Below are positions 62,256-64,000 of a stretch of 64,000 nucleotides of DNA, one piece after another. Source of the DNA: Strigops habroptila (Eukaryota; Chordata; Aves; Psittaciformes; Psittacidae). The notes beneath the pieces were generated by a model. It ran no database searches, had not been told where the DNA came from, and saw only the letters and a list, made by a program, of their open reading frames with translations. The DNA lies in contig NC_044290.2 in assembly GCF_004027225.2 (NCBI RefSeq), positions 3,860,906-3,924,905 of the forward strand, written 5' to 3'. Position 1 is the first letter of the stretch, and each line of letters opens with the position of its first letter. Both the position numbers and the translations under genes were made by a program.

Positions 62256-63807
62256 CTCTGATCTTCTTTGCTGGCCCTAACCCATTACTTCAGCATCCTT
62301 TAAGATGCCTCTTCCCATGCTCTAGTAACAGCTTGTGTCGTCTTCTATTATCTTCAAAGGACATTTTTTAACAAGCCAGTGGGTTCCCTCCATCGTTGAT
62401 GGGGAGGTTAATGGGGAGGCCAAGAAGGGTGGCAAGTGGTGTCTCAAACCAAGCATAGGAACACATATTGATAAAAACCTTTATACTATTACACTATTAA
62501 ACACCAATATGTGATCAAAAGTTTTCCTCTTAAGTATTAATGCCAACTCCTGCTATAATATCCACCATTTAAAGTCTTTCAAACATGCTTTCACAGATAG
62601 GAAAAAAAGCAAAAAGAAAAGTAACTTGATACCATAGAGTATTAAGTACAGATTTCCTTCTAATAACCTCTGGTATTTCCTTTTCCTCCAGCTGTAAAGA
62701 ATCTCATAGTAACAACCCTTCTCTCCCTTTCTGCTCAACCAGCCAGGCTTTTCAACAGTGTTAAGGTAGATTTAACTGCAATTTGATGTAGTAAGCTGAA
62801 GAACCACAGAGCTAATGCTTGTTGTTCTTGCGGTTCTTGAATACACGCCTTGTTTTGCTGCAAAGGAAATGAATAACACACAAAAGTGGGGAGGAAAAGA
62901 CTAAAGACTAGAAATGCAGTTTCCAACTCTTACAGATTAAACTTGCTGCTGAAGAAATATATTGCCAACAGAGGCATGGAAAAATTCACAACAGATTCTA
63001 GTTGCTCAGGCAGTGCATGTGCCTGCTCTTCTGATTGCAGTCTTACTGCATAGTTGAAAAGGGGAATATTACCTCAGGGGTTAATTTAGGCACCTTCTAG
63101 ACAAAGGACAGATACAGAGAAAGTGCTGTATCAGGGAGTGGATAACAGCTGATAGGTAAGATGGAAGTTGCAGTTGCTGCATCTACAACAGCAACTAAGA
63201 CATTGCAGAGAGGCAAACGGCTATAACAGCACCTCATTTGCTTGCTAGCATGGTTGAGACCACTTCCAGAGTGAGCACAATGCTAGCTCAGAAACATGGT
63301 GATTGCTGGGTTTACTAGAGACAACAGGAAAGTACAGCAACCTTCTTACAAACAACACTACACCTGGAGCAGAATATCACCTTCACTTCCTGCTTTTTCC
63401 CAACATCCCAGTGACTGTAGCTCTGAATCTCTCCTGCTCTTTCCAGGAAGCCTTTGCACTGATAATTATCACAAATTCATTGTCTACCTGCTCACATGAG
63501 TGCATGTTTCACACATTTAACACAGCAGGTTACACACAGAGCTGGGTTGTCCTGAGATCAAACTTCTGCTGGAATACAGCAGCAGGACTTCATGCACCCC
63601 TCTAGCCAGGTTCTGCCCCATAAACACCCCAGGAGGCAAAAAACTGCATTTTATCAGTATTTCTAACCTAGAGTTGCAGGACCTGCAATTGCTACAAAGA
63701 CATACAAAAACTAAAGAAGGAAATGTACAACAAAACTAGAGAATGTTTTTGTATAACTTTGATAATGCATTTTAACACCTGACAAGAATAATACAGCACT
63801 TACTTAC

Positions 63808-63874
63808 CAAAAACACCCGGCTACTGGCTCAAACAAGCCAGCCTCTCTTCTTTCTGCTCCTCTGTTTTATATAG
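63808..63874 (-). promoter_or_regulatory. Candidate TATA promoter with short first exon
   Basis: Minus strand has CTATATAAAA at 63874-63865. About 57 bases further along is a consensus splice donor, G then GTAAGTAAGT (GT at 63807-63806). A start about 30 nt after the TATA box would give a non-coding first exon of roughly 35 nt without ATG, on the same strand as SEPTIN9 and 21.7 kb upstream of its long-isoform exon. Both motifs are short and could coincide by chance; nothing else supports transcription. Confidence 0.25.
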
Positions 63875-64000
63875 AAAATCCTTGTGCACCCAAAGGCAGC
63901 CTCAGCTGCACCTCATTACATGTCCATTTAACCCCCAGGGAACCTGAAGCAGGGAATTAGTTTCCTGCTTCCTGCTGATCTGCAATGGCCTCTATACCCA

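Overview
The window looks like bird nuclear DNA. It carries several CR1 LINE fragments with the avian 3' end (tandem ATTCTATG/GATTCTATGA), one long terminal repeat of a type common in bird genomes, old MIR-like fragments, and otherwise unique, CpG-poor intron-like sequence. There is no bacterial-style gene organisation, and nearly all open frames are chance frames in non-coding DNA. The species cannot be named from the sequence.

The one gene I recognise is SEPTIN9 (SEPT9), on the minus strand and represented only by its 5' end. Three short coding exons read right to left. The first exon of the long isoform (MKKSSYS then G) is at 42129-42108. Its small second exon (containing RTSSGRLRRL) is at 16575-16519. 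The alternative first exon of the short isoform (MERDRIS) is at 2201-2180. All three have GT donors in the same phase, and exon 2 also has an AG acceptor with a pyrimidine tract. The shared exons with the rest of the N-terminal extension and the GTPase domain should lie to the left of position 1. The exon encoding the third known N-terminus (human isoform b type, MSDPAV...) was looked for and not found.

Layout: 1-2179 is intron downstream of the short-isoform exon. About 2202-3000 is that exon's presumed 5' UTR and promoter. 3000-16518 is intron with a complete solo ERV LTR (6230-6844) and two CR1 copies. 16519-16575 is exon 2. 16576-42107 is the 25.5-kb first intron of the long isoform, with a 131-bp duplicated segment, an unbroken 569-nt purine tract and another CR1. 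42130-42330 is the long-isoform promoter region. 42331-64000 is 5' flank, or intron of still longer transcripts. It holds MIR and CR1 fragments, minisatellites, and a TATA-plus-splice-donor pair near 63.8 kb that could be a further upstream first exon.

No new gene system is evident. The points most worth checking are the SEPTIN9 alternative-promoter layout, the purine tract 2.6 kb before exon 2, the overlapping upstream ATG at the short isoform, and the possible distal promoter at 63.8 kb.
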